Below are positions 1-9,638 of a stretch of 38,293 nucleotides of DNA, one piece after another. Both the position numbers and the translations under genes were made by a program. The notes under the pieces were generated by a model. The model saw only the letters and a program-made list of their open reading frames with translations. It had not been told where the DNA came from and did no database searches. Source of the stretch: Streptomyces hirsutus (GTDB taxonomy: Bacteria > Actinomycetota > Actinomycetes > Streptomycetales > Streptomycetaceae); contig NZ_LIQT01000212.1 of assembly GCF_001418415.1 (NCBI RefSeq), positions 1-38,293 on the forward strand, given 5' to 3'. Position 1 is the first letter of the stretch. Every line of letters starts with the position of its first letter.

Positions 1-245
1 GGCCCGACGCCGCTGGCGGTCTGCAGCAGTTCGAAGGTCTGCCGCTCGTCGTCGTCCGCGAAGCCGTAGAGGGTGAGCGAGTCCTCGCGTACGACGAGGG
101 AGGTGGCGAGCCGGGCGGTCTGGCCGACGCGCAGCGTGGACAGCGTGTTCGGCGTGCACTGGACGGCCATGCCGACGCCGCCGATCTCGACGACCGCGGT
201 GTCGGGGGCGAGTGCGGCGACCGTGCCGCTGACGAAGGCGATCAT
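1..245 (-). CDS. ruvA: Holliday junction DNA helicase subunit RuvA (partial, N-terminal part)
   Basis: RuvA binds the four-way Holliday junction and loads the RuvB motor for branch migration during recombination. Only the first 81 codons are inside the window; the rest lies beyond the left edge. The visible part begins [20 protein letters not shown] and contains the domain I pattern [19 protein letters not shown] and [15 protein letters not shown], typical of the OB-fold and the first helix-hairpin-helix of RuvA. The ATG overlaps the ruvC stop codon in an ATGA arrangement, so the two are translationally coupled, as expected for a ruvC-ruvA-ruvB operon. Identity is secure; the incompleteness is a window artefact. 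Confidence 0.95.
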   Translation of the reverse strand, partial: MIAFVSGTVAALAPDTAVVEIGGVGMAVQCTPNTLSTLRVGQTARLATSLVVREDSLTLYGFADDDERQTFELLQTASGVG

Positions 246-880
246 GCGGTGCGCCCCTTCGATGGGTTGGGCGATGGGTTCGATGAGGGGATCGGTGCTG
301 TGGGTGTTCTCCGGCCGGACGCCTTCGAGGCGGCCGTGCGCGCAGGGGTCGCGCGCGGGGCGGTGCGGGAGGCGTGCAGGGCGGCGGCCTGCTGGAGGCG
401 GTTCTGCGCGGGGGCCCGCCAGATGTGGCAGATGGCGAGGGCGAGAGCGTCTGCCGCGTCGGCGGGCTTCGGAGGCGCGTCCAGCCGCAGCAGACGGGTG
501 ACCATCGCACCGACCTGGGCCTTGTCCGCGCGCCCGGAACCGGTCACGGCCGCCTTGACCTCGCTGGGGGTGTGCAGGGCGACGGGGATCCCGCGGCGGG
601 AGGCGCACAGCAGGGCGACGGCGCTCGCCTGGGCGGTGCCCATCACCGTACGGACGTTGTGCTGGCTGAAGACGCGCTCGACGGCGACGAACTCCGGCCG
701 ATACTCGTCCAGCCACTGCTCGAGGCCCTGCTCGACGGCGACGAGACGGTGACCGAGGTCGGCGTCGGCGGGCGTGCGCACGACGCCCACACCGAGCATG
801 GTCAGCGGTCGCCCCGCGACCCCTTCGACCACCCCGACACCGCACCTCGTCAGTCCCGGGTCCACCCCCAGTACACGCAC
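242..880 (-). CDS. ruvC: Crossover junction endodeoxyribonuclease RuvC
   Basis: RuvC resolves Holliday junctions by symmetric metal-dependent cleavage. The 212-aa product starts with GTG ([13 protein letters not shown]), preceded by an AGAGGGG ribosome binding site. The open frame continues 64 codons further upstream, but that part lacks family similarity. The four acidic catalytic residues of the family are visible: D7 (GVDPG), E68 (VAVERVF), D141 and D144 ([12 protein letters not shown]). The RuvC fold ends near residue 155 at CHIWRAP. It is followed by an Ala/Ser/Pro/Arg-rich tail of about 50 residues that looks disordered. The gene overlaps ruvA by 4 bases and lies 201 bases downstream of yebC, with a hairpin in between. 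Confidence 0.96.
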   Translation of the reverse strand: MRVLGVDPGLTRCGVGVVEGVAGRPLTMLGVGVVRTPADADLGHRLVAVEQGLEQWLDEYRPEFVAVERVFSQHNVRTVMGTAQASAVALLCASRRGIPVALHTPSEVKAAVTGSGRADKAQVGAMVTRLLRLDAPPKPADAADALALAICHIWRAPAQNRLQQAAALHASRTAPRATPARTAASKASGRRTPTAPIPSSNPSPNPSKGRTA

Positions 881-1021
881 CCTGCACCCCTCTTCGCGGC
901 TGATCCGCCGCCGCTCCCGCGGACCTGGTCGATCGCCGTCGGGGTTCCTCAATCGATGGTTGCGGTCCGGCGGACGGTGATCCTTGACGTGTGCCAGGCT
1001 ATCGGCTGCCACCGACAGGAG

Positions 1022-1058
1022 CGGCGGGCCGATGGGGAGGTGTCCCATCGGCCCGCCG
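1022..1058 (-). terminator. Hairpin terminator between yebC and ruvC
   Basis: A perfect 15-bp inverted repeat (1022-1036 pairing with 1044-1058) with a 7-base loop lies just after the yebC stop codon on the minus strand. There is no U-tract, which is common in high-GC actinomycetes. It probably separates or attenuates transcription between yebC and ruvCAB. Confidence 0.6.
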
Positions 1059-1081
1059 GAACCGTCGTGCACGCGGCAGCG

Positions 1082-1834
1082 CTACGCGTCGACCTTCTCC
1101 ATGATCTCGTCGCTCACGTCGAAGTTGGCGAAGACGTTCTGCACGTCGTCGCTGTCCTCCAGCGCGTCGATCAGCTTGAAGATCTTCTTGGCGCCCTCCT
1201 CGTCCAGCTCGACCTGCATGGTCGGGACGAAGTTGGCCTCGGCGGAGTCGTAGTCGATCCCGGCGTCCTGCAGAGCGGTACGGACCTCGACCAGATCGGT
1301 GGCCTCGCTGAGCACCTCAAAGGACTCACCGAGGTCGTTGACCTCCTCGGCGCCCGCGTCCAGGACGGCGGTGAGGACGTCGTCCTCGGTCAGCTCGCCC
1401 TTGGGGACGATCACGACGCCCTTGCGGTGGAACAGGTACGACACCGAACCCGGGTCGGCCATCGAGCCGCCGTTGCGGGTCATCGCGACGCGCACGTCGG
1501 AGGCGGCACGGTTGCGGTTGTCGGTGAGGCACTCGATGAGCACCGCGACACCGTTCGGGCCGTAGCCCTCGTACATGATCGTCTCGTAGTCGGCGCCACC
1601 GGCCTCGAGACCGCCGCCGCGCTTGATGGCGGAGTCGATGTTCTTGTTCGGCACCGACTGCTTCTTGGCCTTCTGAACGGCGTCGTAGAGGGTCGGGTTG
1701 CCCTCCAGATCGACACCGCCCATACGCGCGGCGACCTCGATGTTCTTGATCAGCTTCGCGAAGAGTTTGCCGCGCTTGGCGTCGATCACGGCCTTCTTGT
1801 GCTTCGTCGTGGCCCATTTAGAGTGGCCGGACAT
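1082..1834 (-). CDS. yebC: YebC/PmpR family transcription/translation regulator
   Basis: The 250-aa protein begins [23 protein letters not shown], the hallmark N-terminus of the YebC/TACO1 family. It carries the usual following segments ([45 protein letters not shown] and the acidic C-terminal domain). Family members act as DNA-binding regulators (PmpR) or as factors that help ribosomes translate proline stretches. Which role applies here cannot be read from the sequence. The start is supported by AAGGAGAC about 7 bases upstream. It sits between pdxT and ruvC, the conserved actinobacterial position. Length is standard for the family. Confidence 0.94.
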   Translation of the reverse strand: MSGHSKWATTKHKKAVIDAKRGKLFAKLIKNIEVAARMGGVDLEGNPTLYDAVQKAKKQSVPNKNIDSAIKRGGGLEAGGADYETIMYEGYGPNGVAVLIECLTDNRNRAASDVRVAMTRNGGSMADPGSVSYLFHRKGVVIVPKGELTEDDVLTAVLDAGAEEVNDLGESFEVLSEATDLVEVRTALQDAGIDYDSAEANFVPTMQVELDEEGAKKIFKLIDALEDSDDVQNVFANFDVSDEIMEKVDA

Positions 1835-1882
1835 CTGCCTGTCTCCTTCGCGTAACCCATCTCTGCAACGAACGCAGGAATC

Positions 1883-2488
1883 CTACAAGGGTCCGGCCGC
1901 CTTGTACCCGCGTGCCATGTCGACGAACAGGCCGTGCACCCGGTGATCTCCCGTCAGTTCCGGGTGGAACGACGTGGCCAGTGCGTTGCCCTGACGGACG
2001 GCGACGATGTGGCCGTCGTGCTCGGCGATCACCTCCGCACCGGCGCCGGCGGACTCGACCCAGGGAGCGCGGATGAAGACTCCGTGCACGGGGCCGCCCT
2101 CGACGCCCCTGACCTCGACCGCCGCCTCGAACGACTCGTTCTGCCGTCCGAACGCGTTGCGGCGCACGATCATGTCGACGCCTCCCACGGTCTCCTGACC
2201 GGAGCGCGGGTCGAGGATCTTGTCGGCGAGCAGGATCATCCCGGCGCAGGTGCCGTAGACCGGCATACCGCCTTGCACGCGTGCGCGCAGGGGCTCCATC
2301 AGACCGAACAGGACGGCCAGCTTGGAGATGGTGGTGGACTCCCCGCCGGGGAGCACCAAGCCGTCGACCTCGGCGAGTTCCTCCGGGCGCCGCACCGGCC
2401 TGGCGACGGCGCCGGCCGCGGCCAGGGCGACGAGGTGCTCCCGTACGTCGCCCTGGAGGGCCAGGACACCGATGACGATGTCGCTCAT
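1883..2488 (-). CDS. pdxT: Pyridoxal 5'-phosphate synthase glutaminase subunit PdxT
   Basis: PdxT hydrolyses glutamine and channels ammonia to PdxS for DXP-independent PLP synthesis. The 201-aa protein shows the class I glutaminase features: GGEST at residues 48-52 (oxyanion region), nucleophile C81 in YGTCAGM, and the H175-x-E177 pair in [21 protein letters not shown] is the typical PdxT N-terminus. The gene follows pdxS with only 9 intervening bases, so the two subunits should be made from one message. Length is normal and no key residue is missing. Confidence 0.96.
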   Translation of the reverse strand: MSDIVIGVLALQGDVREHLVALAAAGAVARPVRRPEELAEVDGLVLPGGESTTISKLAVLFGLMEPLRARVQGGMPVYGTCAGMILLADKILDPRSGQETVGGVDMIVRRNAFGRQNESFEAAVEVRGVEGGPVHGVFIRAPWVESAGAGAEVIAEHDGHIVAVRQGNALATSFHPELTGDHRVHGLFVDMARGYKAAGPL

Positions 2489-2497
2489 GCCCGGTGC

Positions 2498-3409
2498 CTA
2501 CCAGCCGCGGTTGGCGTAGCGCTCGGTCTCGGGAAGGGTGTCGCAGTTGATGCCGACCATGGCCTCGCCGAGATTGCGGGACGCCTCCGCGATCACCTTG
2601 GGGTCGTCGAAGAAGGTGGTCGCCTTGACGATGGCGGCCGCACGCTTGGCCGGGTCGCCGGACTTGAAGATGCCGGAGCCGACGAAGACGCCCTCGGCGC
2701 CGAGCTGACGCATCAGGGCGGCGTCGGCGGGGGTGGCGACACCACCGGCGGAGAACAGCACCACCGGCAGCTTGCCCAGCTCGGCAACCTCCTTGACCAG
2801 CTCGTACGGGGCGCGCAGCTCCTTGGCGGCGGCGTACAGCTCGTGGTTGTCGAAGCCGCGCAGCCGGGCGATCTCGTTCTTGATCTGACGCAGGTGGCGC
2901 ACGGCCTCGACGACGTTGCCGGTGCCGGCCTCGCCCTTGGAGCGGATCATCGCGGCGCCCTCGGCGATGCGGCGCAGGGCCTCGCCGAGGTTGGTGGCAC
3001 CGCAGACGAAGGGGGTGGTGAACGACCACTTGTCGGAGTGGTTGACCTCGTCGGCCGGGGTGAGGACCTCGGACTCGTCGATGTAGTCGACGCCGAGCGA
3101 CTGCAGCACCTGCGCCTCGACGAAGTGGCCGATGCGGGACTTGGCCATGACCGGGATGGAGACCGCCGCGATGATGCCCTCGATCATGTCCGGGTCGGAC
3201 ATACGGGCCACGCCGCCGTCCTTGCGGATGTCGGCGGGCACGCGCTCCAGCGCCATGACGGCGACGGCGCCCGCGTCCTCGGCGATCTTCGCCTGCTCCG
3301 GCGTGACGACGTCCATGATCACGCCGCCCTTGAGCTGCTCGGCCATGCCGCGCTTCACGCGGGCGGTGCCGGTCTCGGGACCCTGGTTTTCGGAGAGCGT
3401 GCTGGACAC
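2498..3409 (-). CDS. pdxS: Pyridoxal 5'-phosphate synthase lyase subunit PdxS
   Basis: PdxS condenses ribose 5-phosphate, glyceraldehyde 3-phosphate and ammonia (from PdxT) into PLP. The 303-aa product is read from a GTG at 3409 ([20 protein letters not shown]); the frame stays open upstream, but only from here does it match the family. TIM-barrel landmarks are clear: D33 in [10 protein letters not shown]90 in [10 protein letters not shown] (the residue that forms the ribose-phosphate imine) and K158 in [11 protein letters not shown]. PdxS lies immediately upstream of pdxT. The 185 bases upstream of it should hold the promoter of the pdxST unit. Confidence 0.96.
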   Translation of the reverse strand: MSSTLSENQGPETGTARVKRGMAEQLKGGVIMDVVTPEQAKIAEDAGAVAVMALERVPADIRKDGGVARMSDPDMIEGIIAAVSIPVMAKSRIGHFVEAQVLQSLGVDYIDESEVLTPADEVNHSDKWSFTTPFVCGATNLGEALRRIAEGAAMIRSKGEAGTGNVVEAVRHLRQIKNEIARLRGFDNHELYAAAKELRAPYELVKEVAELGKLPVVLFSAGGVATPADAALMRQLGAEGVFVGSGIFKSGDPAKRAAAIVKATTFFDDPKVIAEASRNLGEAMVGINCDTLPETERYANRGW

Positions 3410-3594
3410 GAGTGACCTCACTGATGACGAAGGGGGAGTTCTACAGCACTGAGGAAACGTGAACGAACCAGTCCACAGCAAGAGCCAATGAAGAGGCGGT
3501 GGATCGTTTTGGGCGGAGCTCCCGGCAGCTCTCCCGGTGAGTGCCGCCGACCGGGGCCCGCCCGGCGGATCATTCCGGAGACGCGGGACAGGCC

Positions 3595-4137
3595 CTAGGC
3601 CGCGCGTTCGATCAGGGCGGCCGGCGGTTCGTCGTCCATTTCGAACGCCATCGGGAACGGCGCGTGTCCCGCCAGCCGGAACCAGCGCACCTTCCGGTGC
3701 CGGCGCAGGGCGCGTGCGGCCCGTACGGTGTCGTTGTGGAAACGGCGGGCCATGGGCACCCTGCGGACCGCCTCGGCGAGTTCCACGGTCGCGTTCTCTC
3801 CCCCGGGAGCCTCCTTGACCGCGTCGACCTGCTGCGGCTCGGCGAAAACGGCCCGCAGCGCCTGGCTCAGTTCGCTCTCGGCGACCTCCCGCTGCTCCTC
3901 CACCGCCTGCCGCGCGGCGTGCGCGGCCTCGTAGAGCACGATCGAGGCGGCGGGGTCGAGCACCCCTGACGTGGCCAGTTCCTGGGCCACGGAGGCGCGG
4001 CGCAGCAACTGCGCGTCCATTGCGGCGCGGGCGGCGTCGATCCGGGCGTGCAGCCGGTCCAGCCGCCCCGCCGTCCAGCTCAGGTAGAGGCCGATCACGA
4101 CGAGGGCGACAAGGATCCAGATCAGGGTTGCGGTCAC
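3595..4137 (-). CDS. LemA-like membrane-anchored protein of unknown function
   Basis: The 180-aa product begins with one hydrophobic segment (residues 2-20, [20 protein letters not shown]). A helical region follows with [31 protein letters not shown], which resembles the LemA helix motif (the part with IDVQLKRR in classical members). The rest is helical and charged, with a final segment [19 protein letters not shown] single N-terminal anchor with a helical domain outside or inside the membrane is the simplest topology. GTG at 4137 is chosen; a TTG at 4146 is possible and neither has a strong ribosome binding site. The gene lies between pimA and pdxS, where mycobacteria carry other genes. Function is unknown; the LemA relation is an inference from pattern. 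Confidence 0.72.
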   Translation of the reverse strand: MTATLIWILVALVVIGLYLSWTAGRLDRLHARIDAARAAMDAQLLRRASVAQELATSGVLDPAASIVLYEAAHAARQAVEEQREVAESELSQALRAVFAEPQQVDAVKEAPGGENATVELAEAVRRVPMARRFHNDTVRAARALRRHRKVRWFRLAGHAPFPMAFEMDDEPPAALIERAA

Positions 4138-4288
4138 GGGCGGCAAGGCTACCGGGACACCGCACCCGCCCGGCCGAGCGCCCGGGGCGCCCCGGGGGCC
4201 GGCGCCGGCGCTCGTCGCCGTTCACCGGAGGTGCGGGCTGCCGTGTCCTGGGCCCGGCCGAACAACTGCCCTCGGTCCTCGGCCGCCC

Positions 4289-5452
4289 TCAGTCCCTCGC
4301 CAGCCCGAAGCGCGACCACAGCCCCGTCGTCCGTTCGTCTGCGGCCACCGCCGCCGCTCCGGCGGTCACCGTCTCGTAGACGGACATGATGTCCGCGCCG
4401 ACGGTCGACCAGTCGAAGCGGCGGACGTGGGCGCTGCCCCGCTCGCGCAGCTTCGCGCGCCGCTCCGGGTCCCCCAGGAGGCGTACCGCGGCCTCGGCGA
4501 GCGCGTCGGCGTCCTCGTTGGGGAACAGTTCGCCGGCCGCCCCCCGGTCGAGCACCTGGGCGAAGGCGTCCAGGTCGGAGGCGAGCACCGGCGCCCCCGC
4601 GGACATCGCCTCGACCAGGATGATGCCGAAGCTCTCGCCGCCGGTGTTGGGCGCCACGTACAGGTCGACGCTGCGCAGGAAGCGGGCCTTGTCCTCGTCG
4701 CTGACCATGCCGAGGAACTCGACCCGGGAACGGAGTTCGGCGGGCAGGTCCTCCACCGCCTCCTTCTCGTCGCCGCGCCCCGCGACCAGCAGCCGCGTCT
4801 GCGGGCGGGCGGCGAGGATCTTCGGCAGGGCGCCCATCAGCACCGGCAGGCCCTTGCGGGGCTCGTCGATGCGGCCGATGAAGCCGATCGTGTCGCCCTG
4901 CCACTCGGGCCGGGGCTCGGCGCGGGCGAAGAAGTCGACGTCCACCCCGTTCGGGATCACCACCGCGTCGCCGCCGAGGTGTTCGACGAGCGTGCGGCGG
5001 GCGTACTCGCTCACCGCGATCCGTGCGCTGATCTTCTCCAGTGCCGCCTGCAGGATGGAGTACGCGGCGACCATGGCCCTGGAGCGCGGATTGGACGTGT
5101 GGAAGGTGGCGACGATGGGTCCCTGGGCCGCCCAGCAGGCCAGCAGGCCGAGCGAGGGCGAGGTCGGCTCGTGGATGTGGATCACGTCGAAGGCGCCCTC
5201 GTGGAGCCAACGCCGTACCCGGGCCGCCGACAGGAAGCCGAAGTTGAGCCGGGCCACCGAGCCGTTGTACGGCACCGGCACCGCACGGCCGGCCGAGACG
5301 ACGTACGGCGGCAGCGGCGTCTCGTCGTCGGCCGGGGCGAGGACGGACACCTCGTGGCCGAGGCGGATGAAGTACTCGGCCAGATCGCGGATGTGGAACT
5401 GGACGCCGCCCGGCACGTCCCAGGAGTACGGGCAGACGATGCCGATCCTCAT
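4289..5452 (-). CDS. pimA: PimA-like phosphatidylinositol alpha-mannosyltransferase (GT4)
   Basis: The 387-aa protein is a GT-B glycosyltransferase of family GT4. It begins MRIGIVCPYSWDVPGGVQFH, the PimA-type N-terminus with the GGVQ glycine loop. The donor side has GRIDEPRKG and the E-x7-E motif ESFGIILVEAM used to bind nucleotide sugars. By synteny with mycobacterial pgsA1-acyltransferase-pimA, it should transfer the first mannose from GDP-mannose to phosphatidylinositol on the cytoplasmic face of the membrane. The ATG overlaps the stop of the preceding acyltransferase (ATGA), indicating coupling. Substrate is inferred from context and motif, not proven. Confidence 0.9.
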   Translation of the reverse strand: MRIGIVCPYSWDVPGGVQFHIRDLAEYFIRLGHEVSVLAPADDETPLPPYVVSAGRAVPVPYNGSVARLNFGFLSAARVRRWLHEGAFDVIHIHEPTSPSLGLLACWAAQGPIVATFHTSNPRSRAMVAAYSILQAALEKISARIAVSEYARRTLVEHLGGDAVVIPNGVDVDFFARAEPRPEWQGDTIGFIGRIDEPRKGLPVLMGALPKILAARPQTRLLVAGRGDEKEAVEDLPAELRSRVEFLGMVSDEDKARFLRSVDLYVAPNTGGESFGIILVEAMSAGAPVLASDLDAFAQVLDRGAAGELFPNEDADALAEAAVRLLGDPERRAKLRERGSAHVRRFDWSTVGADIMSVYETVTAGAAAVAADERTTGLWSRFGLARD

Positions 5453-6381
5453 GGGGTTCCCTCCCGGGCGTCCTGATCGGGTTCCCGCGCGGGATCGAGA
5501 TCCTTGAGCCACAACCGCTGCAACATGTGCCAGTCCTCCGGGTGGTCGGCGATCCCCGTGGCGAAGGCGTCGGCCAGCGCCTGTGTCATGACGGACGTCT
5601 TCTCGGCCCGCGTACCTGACTCGGGGACCGGGACCGCTGGATGGACCCGGCCCCGCATCACGGGCGAGTCGTCGTACCAGAGCGTCGCCGGCAGCAGCAG
5701 CGCCCCGGTGTGCTGGGCGAGCAGGGCGGGGCCGGCCGGCATCCGCGCGGTCTCGCCGAAGAACTCGACCTCCACGCCGGAGGCCGACAGGTCGCGGTCG
5801 GCGACCAGGCAGACCAGCCCCCCGTCGCGCAGCCGCCGGGCCAGCGTGCCGAACGCGCTGCCGCCGCTGTGCGGGAGCACCTCCATGCCGAGGCCCTCCC
5901 GGTAGGCGACGAAGCGGTCGTACAGCGTTTCCGGCTTCAGCCGTTCGGCGACGGTGGTGAACGGGATGCCGAGCCCGGTGGTGGCCCAGGCGCCCGCGAG
6001 ATCCCAGTTGGCGAGGTGCGGCAGCGCGAGGACGACGCCCTTGCCGGCCGCCATGCCGTCGGTCACTCGGTGGATGTCCTTGATGTCGATGCCGTTCGCG
6101 ATGCGCTCCGGACTCCAGGCGGGCAGCCGGAAGGACTCCATCCAGTACCGCAGGTACGAACGCATGCCCGCGCGGGACAGTTCGGCGAGCCGCTCGGGGC
6201 TCGCGTCGGGCACCACGCGCGCGTAGTTGCTCTCCAGCCGCTGCACGCCCTGGCCGCGCCGCTTCCAGGCGAGGTCGGCGATGGTCCGGCCGAGCCGCAC
6301 GGCGACGGGTTCGGGGAGCTTCTTGACGGTGGCCCAGCCGGCACCGTACAGAGCGTCGCTCAGGCGGTCCCGCGCGCTCAC
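5449..6381 (-). CDS. PatA-like lysophospholipid/phosphatidylinositol mannoside acyltransferase
   Basis: The 310-aa protein belongs to the HtrB/LpxL-type acyltransferases. The diagnostic H-x4-D motif is in ALPHLANWDLAGAW, and the later blocks GLVCLVADRD, FFGETARMPAGPALLA and WHMLQRLW are also present. In mycobacteria the syntenic gene (PatA) acylates the mannose of PIM; the same role is likely here because the gene lies between the PI synthase and pimA. The GTG start overlaps the upstream stop codon (GTGA), and its own stop overlaps the pimA start. The open frame continues upstream through the overlapping gene but has no family similarity there. Confidence 0.9.
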   Translation of the reverse strand: MSARDRLSDALYGAGWATVKKLPEPVAVRLGRTIADLAWKRRGQGVQRLESNYARVVPDASPERLAELSRAGMRSYLRYWMESFRLPAWSPERIANGIDIKDIHRVTDGMAAGKGVVLALPHLANWDLAGAWATTGLGIPFTTVAERLKPETLYDRFVAYREGLGMEVLPHSGGSAFGTLARRLRDGGLVCLVADRDLSASGVEVEFFGETARMPAGPALLAQHTGALLLPATLWYDDSPVMRGRVHPAVPVPESGTRAEKTSVMTQALADAFATGIADHPEDWHMLQRLWLKDLDPAREPDQDAREGTP

Positions 6382-7067
6382 TTCGCGGCCCCGCTCCCGC
6401 GGGCCTCCTGCTCCCCGGCGGCCTCCTGCTCCTCCGCGGCCTCCGCCTCGGCGGACTCCCGGCGCACCGTGACGACCCGCTGGATCAACGTGATCAGGCT
6501 GCCGACGGCGACGATCCACAGGGCGACCGGCAGCAGGTACTGGATGCCGGGCACACCGAAGGCGTGCAGGCCCGCCAGACCGGCCGCGACCAGCGAGATC
6601 ACGAGCCGCTCGGCCCGCTCGATCAGCCCGTTCACGGCCACCGGCAGTCCGATCGACTCGCCGCGCGCCTTGGTGTACGACACCACCTGGCCGCTGGCCA
6701 GGCAGAAGATCGACACGGCGCACAGGACGATGTCGTCGCCCCCGCCCGCGTACCACAGGGCGAAGCCGCCGAAGACGGCCCCGTCGGCGACCCGGTCGAG
6801 GGTGGAGTCGAGGAAGGCCCCCCAGCGGCTGGAGCGGCCCAGCTGGCGGGCCATGTTGCCGTCGACGAGGTCGGAGAACACGAACAGCGTGATCACGACC
6901 GTGCCCCAGAAGAACTCGCCCATGGGGTAGAAGACCAGCGCGCCCGCGACCACGCCGGCGGTGCCGATGAGCGTGACCGTGTCCGGGCTGACCCCCCGCC
7001 GGATGAGAAACGCGGCGAACGGTGTGAGGACACGCGTGAAGAATGCACGCGCGTACTTGTTCAGCAT
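6378..7067 (-). CDS. pgsA: CDP-alcohol phosphatidyltransferase (phosphatidylinositol phosphate synthase)
   Basis: The 229-aa integral membrane enzyme carries the full CDP-alcohol phosphotransferase motif D66-x2-D69-G70-x2-A73-R74-x8-G83-x3-D87-x3-D91 (SDLVDGNMAR...GAFLDSTLD). It has about six hydrophobic segments and a Glu/Ala-rich C-terminal tail. Given its neighbours it probably joins CDP-diacylglycerol to inositol phosphate, the actinobacterial PIP-synthase reaction that feeds PI and PIM synthesis. ATG at 7067 (MLNKYARAFF) has GGGAAGG upstream; an ATG 23 codons earlier (7136) is a possible alternative. It is the first gene of the coupled three-gene membrane-lipid operon. Confidence 0.9.
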   Translation of the reverse strand: MLNKYARAFFTRVLTPFAAFLIRRGVSPDTVTLIGTAGVVAGALVFYPMGEFFWGTVVITLFVFSDLVDGNMARQLGRSSRWGAFLDSTLDRVADGAVFGGFALWYAGGGDDIVLCAVSIFCLASGQVVSYTKARGESIGLPVAVNGLIERAERLVISLVAAGLAGLHAFGVPGIQYLLPVALWIVAVGSLITLIQRVVTVRRESAEAEAAEEQEAAGEQEARGSGAAK

Positions 7068-7442
7068 GGCCTTCCCGACGGTCGGTGTGGCCGTGTGGCC
7101 CCACTGGCCACCGGCTGGCCCATCGTAGTCACGCATGCGTGTCACCGACGGCCGGGCACCCGAGGACCCGGTACGGGGACCGCCGTCGCACGGGTCCGCG
7201 GGCCGGACCGGGCCGGAAGTCTCGGCCGGGGCCGGACTCGGGACGTCCGGGGGCACGGCCGGGTGGCGCCGGGAGGCGGGATCGCGTCCTTCGTATGGAC
7301 GCACCGTGACGGGAGTGGAAAGCTCGAAGGACCGCGGGCGTCGCCGGAGCCGTCACCGCTCGGGGTGCCCCGGGCCAGGCCCCGGGGAGGATTCCGCGAG
7401 TCCGCGCCCACAGTGACCTCACCGTGCACGGGAGGCAGGACC
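7068..7442. other. Divergent intergenic region between the lipid operon and the EF-G paralogue
   Basis: About 375 bases without a convincing gene. It must hold the promoters for pgsA (leftward) and the EF-G-like gene (rightward). A perfect 12-bp palindrome at 7130-7141 (CACGCATGCGTG) is the only compact symmetrical element I see; it could be an operator, but nothing further supports this. Confidence 0.5.
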
Positions 7443-9638
7443 ATGGGCGACAAGGCGCACACACAGCCCGGAGCCGCCGGAAGGGCACAGGCGGCCGACC
7501 ACCCCACGTCCGTACGGAATGTGGTGCTGGTCGGCCACTCCGGATCGGGCAAGACCACCTTGGTGGAGGCTCTCGCACTGACCGCCGGAGCCGTGAACCG
7601 GGCGGGCCGGGTGGAGGACGGCGGGACCGTCTCCGACTACGACGACATCGAGCACCGGCAGCAGCGCTCGGTACAGCTCTCCCTGGTGCCCCTCGAATGG
7701 GACGGCATCAAGATCAACCTGTTGGACACCCCCGGGTACGCCGACTTCGTCGGTGAGCTCAGGGCCGGTCTGCGAGCGGCGGACGCGGCCCTTTTCGTCG
7801 TCTCGGCCTCCGACGGGGTGGACGGCTCCACCCGCATGGTGTGGGACGAGTGCGCGGCCGTCGGCATGCCGCGGGCCATCGTCGTCACGCACCTGGAGGC
7901 GGCACGCGCGAACTTCGACGAGATGACGCGCGTGTGCGCGGAGACGTTCGGCGGGGACGACCCCGACGCCGTACTGCCGCTGTACCTGCCGCTGCACGGT
8001 TTGGAGGGGGCCGACGGGCACGCGCCCGTGACGGGTCTGATCGGGCTGCTGACCCAGAAGTTGTTCGACTACTCCTCCGGCGAGCGCGAGGAGCACGAGC
8101 CCGAACCGGACCGGCTGCCGCTGATCGAGGAGGCCCGCAACCGGCTGATCGAGGGGATCATCGCGGAGAGCGAGGACGAGACCCTCATGGACCGCTACCT
8201 CGGCGGCGAGTCGTGCGACGTCAAGACCCTGATCGAGGACCTGGAGAAGGCCGTCGCGCGCGGTGCGTTCTTCCCCGTCCTGGCCGCCGCCCCCGCGGCC
8301 GAGGATGCCCGCCAGGGCCTCGGCACGGTCGAACTGCTGGAGCTGATCACCGGCGGCTTCCCGACCCCGCTGGAACACGGCACACCGCCGGTGACCACCA
8401 TCGACGGCACACCGCGCGAGCTGAACCCGTGCGACCCCGACGCCCCGCTGGTCGCGGAGGTCGTCAAGACGTCGTCCGACCCGTACGTCGGGCGGATCTC
8501 GCTGATCCGGCTGTTCTCCGGCACCCTGCGCGCCGACCAGACGGTGCACGTCTCGGGGCACGGACTGGTCGACCGGGGCCACGAGGACCACGACGTCGAC
8601 GAACGGATCGGCGCCCTGTCCACGCCGTTCGGCAAGCAGCAGCGCCCGGTGTCCCACGTCATCGCGGGCGATCTCGCGTGCGTGGCGAAACTGGGCCGCG
8701 CGGAGACCGGGGACACCCTGTCCGCCAAGGACGATCCCCTGCTGATGGAACCCTGGGAGATGCCCGACCCACTGCTGCCCCTGGCCATCCAGGCCCACAG
8801 CAAACCGGACGAGGACAAGCTCTCGCAGGGGCTGGCCCGCCTCGTCGCGGAGGACCCCACCATGCGCCTGGAGCACAACCAGGACACCCACCAGGTGGTC
8901 CTGTGGTGCCTGGGCGAGGCCCACGCGGACGTGGCCCTGGAGCGCCTGCGCAACCGGTACGGCGTCCAGGTGGACGTCGTGGCCCACCGGGTGCCGCTGC
9001 GCGAGACGTTCGGCGACAAGGCCTCCGGGCGCGGACGGCACGTCAAGCAGTCCGGCGGGCACGGACAGTTCGCCATCTGCGAGATCGACGTGGAGCCGCT
9101 GCCGGGCGGTTCGGGCATCGAGTTCGTGGACAAGGTCGTCGGCGGCGCGGTGCCACGGCAGTTCATCCCGTCCGTCGAGAAGGGCGTACGGGCCCAGGCC
9201 GCCAAGGGAGTCGCGGCCGGTCACCCGCTGATCGACGTACGGGTGACGCTGAGGGACGGCAAGGCGCACTCGGTGGACTCCTCCGACGCGGCCTTCCAGA
9301 CGGCCGGCGCGCTGGCGCTGCGGGAGGCGGCCGCGGACGCGCGGATCAATCTCCTGGAGCCGGTGGCCGAGGTGAGCGTGCTGGTCGGTGACGACTACGT
9401 GGGTCCGGTGATGAGCGATCTGTCCGGCCGGCGCGGCCGGGTGCTCGGCACCGAACAGTCGGCGGGCGGCCGGACCCTCATCAGGGCCGAGGTCCCGGAG
9501 ATCGAGATCGGCCGGTACAGCGTGGATCTGCGGGCGCTCTCGCACGGCACCGCGCGCTTCAGCCGCCGGTACGTGCGGCACGAGCCGATGCCGTCGCAGG
9601 TCGCCGAGCGGGTCCGGGAGGAGGCGCTCAGCGCCTGA
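7443..9638 (+). CDS. Elongation factor G-like protein (FusA2-type paralogue)
   Basis: The 731-aa protein has the complete EF-G layout. The GTPase domain has the P-loop GHSGSGKTT at 31-39 and DTPG at 95-98. Domain II (VKTSSDPYVGRISLIRLFSGTL) and domains III-V (QSGGHGQFA, GKAHSVDSSDAAFQ, GRRGRVLGTE) follow. Two signature motifs are altered. The switch I RGIT is RSVQ (75-78), and the guanine-specificity NKxD is THLE (149-152). It is therefore not the housekeeping translocase but belongs to the EF-G-like class II group known in Streptomyces and mycobacteria; its function is uncertain. The start has GGGAGGCAGG upstream. It is divergent from the lipid operon and followed by a strong hairpin. Confidence 0.9.
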   Translation: MGDKAHTQPGAAGRAQAADHPTSVRNVVLVGHSGSGKTTLVEALALTAGAVNRAGRVEDGGTVSDYDDIEHRQQRSVQLSLVPLEWDGIKINLLDTPGYADFVGELRAGLRAADAALFVVSASDGVDGSTRMVWDECAAVGMPRAIVVTHLEAARANFDEMTRVCAETFGGDDPDAVLPLYLPLHGLEGADGHAPVTGLIGLLTQKLFDYSSGEREEHEPEPDRLPLIEEARNRLIEGIIAESEDETLMDRYLGGESCDVKTLIEDLEKAVARGAFFPVLAAAPAAEDARQGLGTVELLELITGGFPTPLEHGTPPVTTIDGTPRELNPCDPDAPLVAEVVKTSSDPYVGRISLIRLFSGTLRADQTVHVSGHGLVDRGHEDHDVDERIGALSTPFGKQQRPVSHVIAGDLACVAKLGRAETGDTLSAKDDPLLMEPWEMPDPLLPLAIQAHSKPDEDKLSQGLARLVAEDPTMRLEHNQDTHQVVLWCLGEAHADVALERLRNRYGVQVDVVAHRVPLRETFGDKASGRGRHVKQSGGHGQFAICEIDVEPLPGGSGIEFVDKVVGGAVPRQFIPSVEKGVRAQAAKGVAAGHPLIDVRVTLRDGKAHSVDSSDAAFQTAGALALREAAADARINLLEPVAEVSVLVGDDYVGPVMSDLSGRRGRVLGTEQSAGGRTLIRAEVPEIEIGRYSVDLRALSHGTARFSRRYVRHEPMPSQVAERVREEALSA

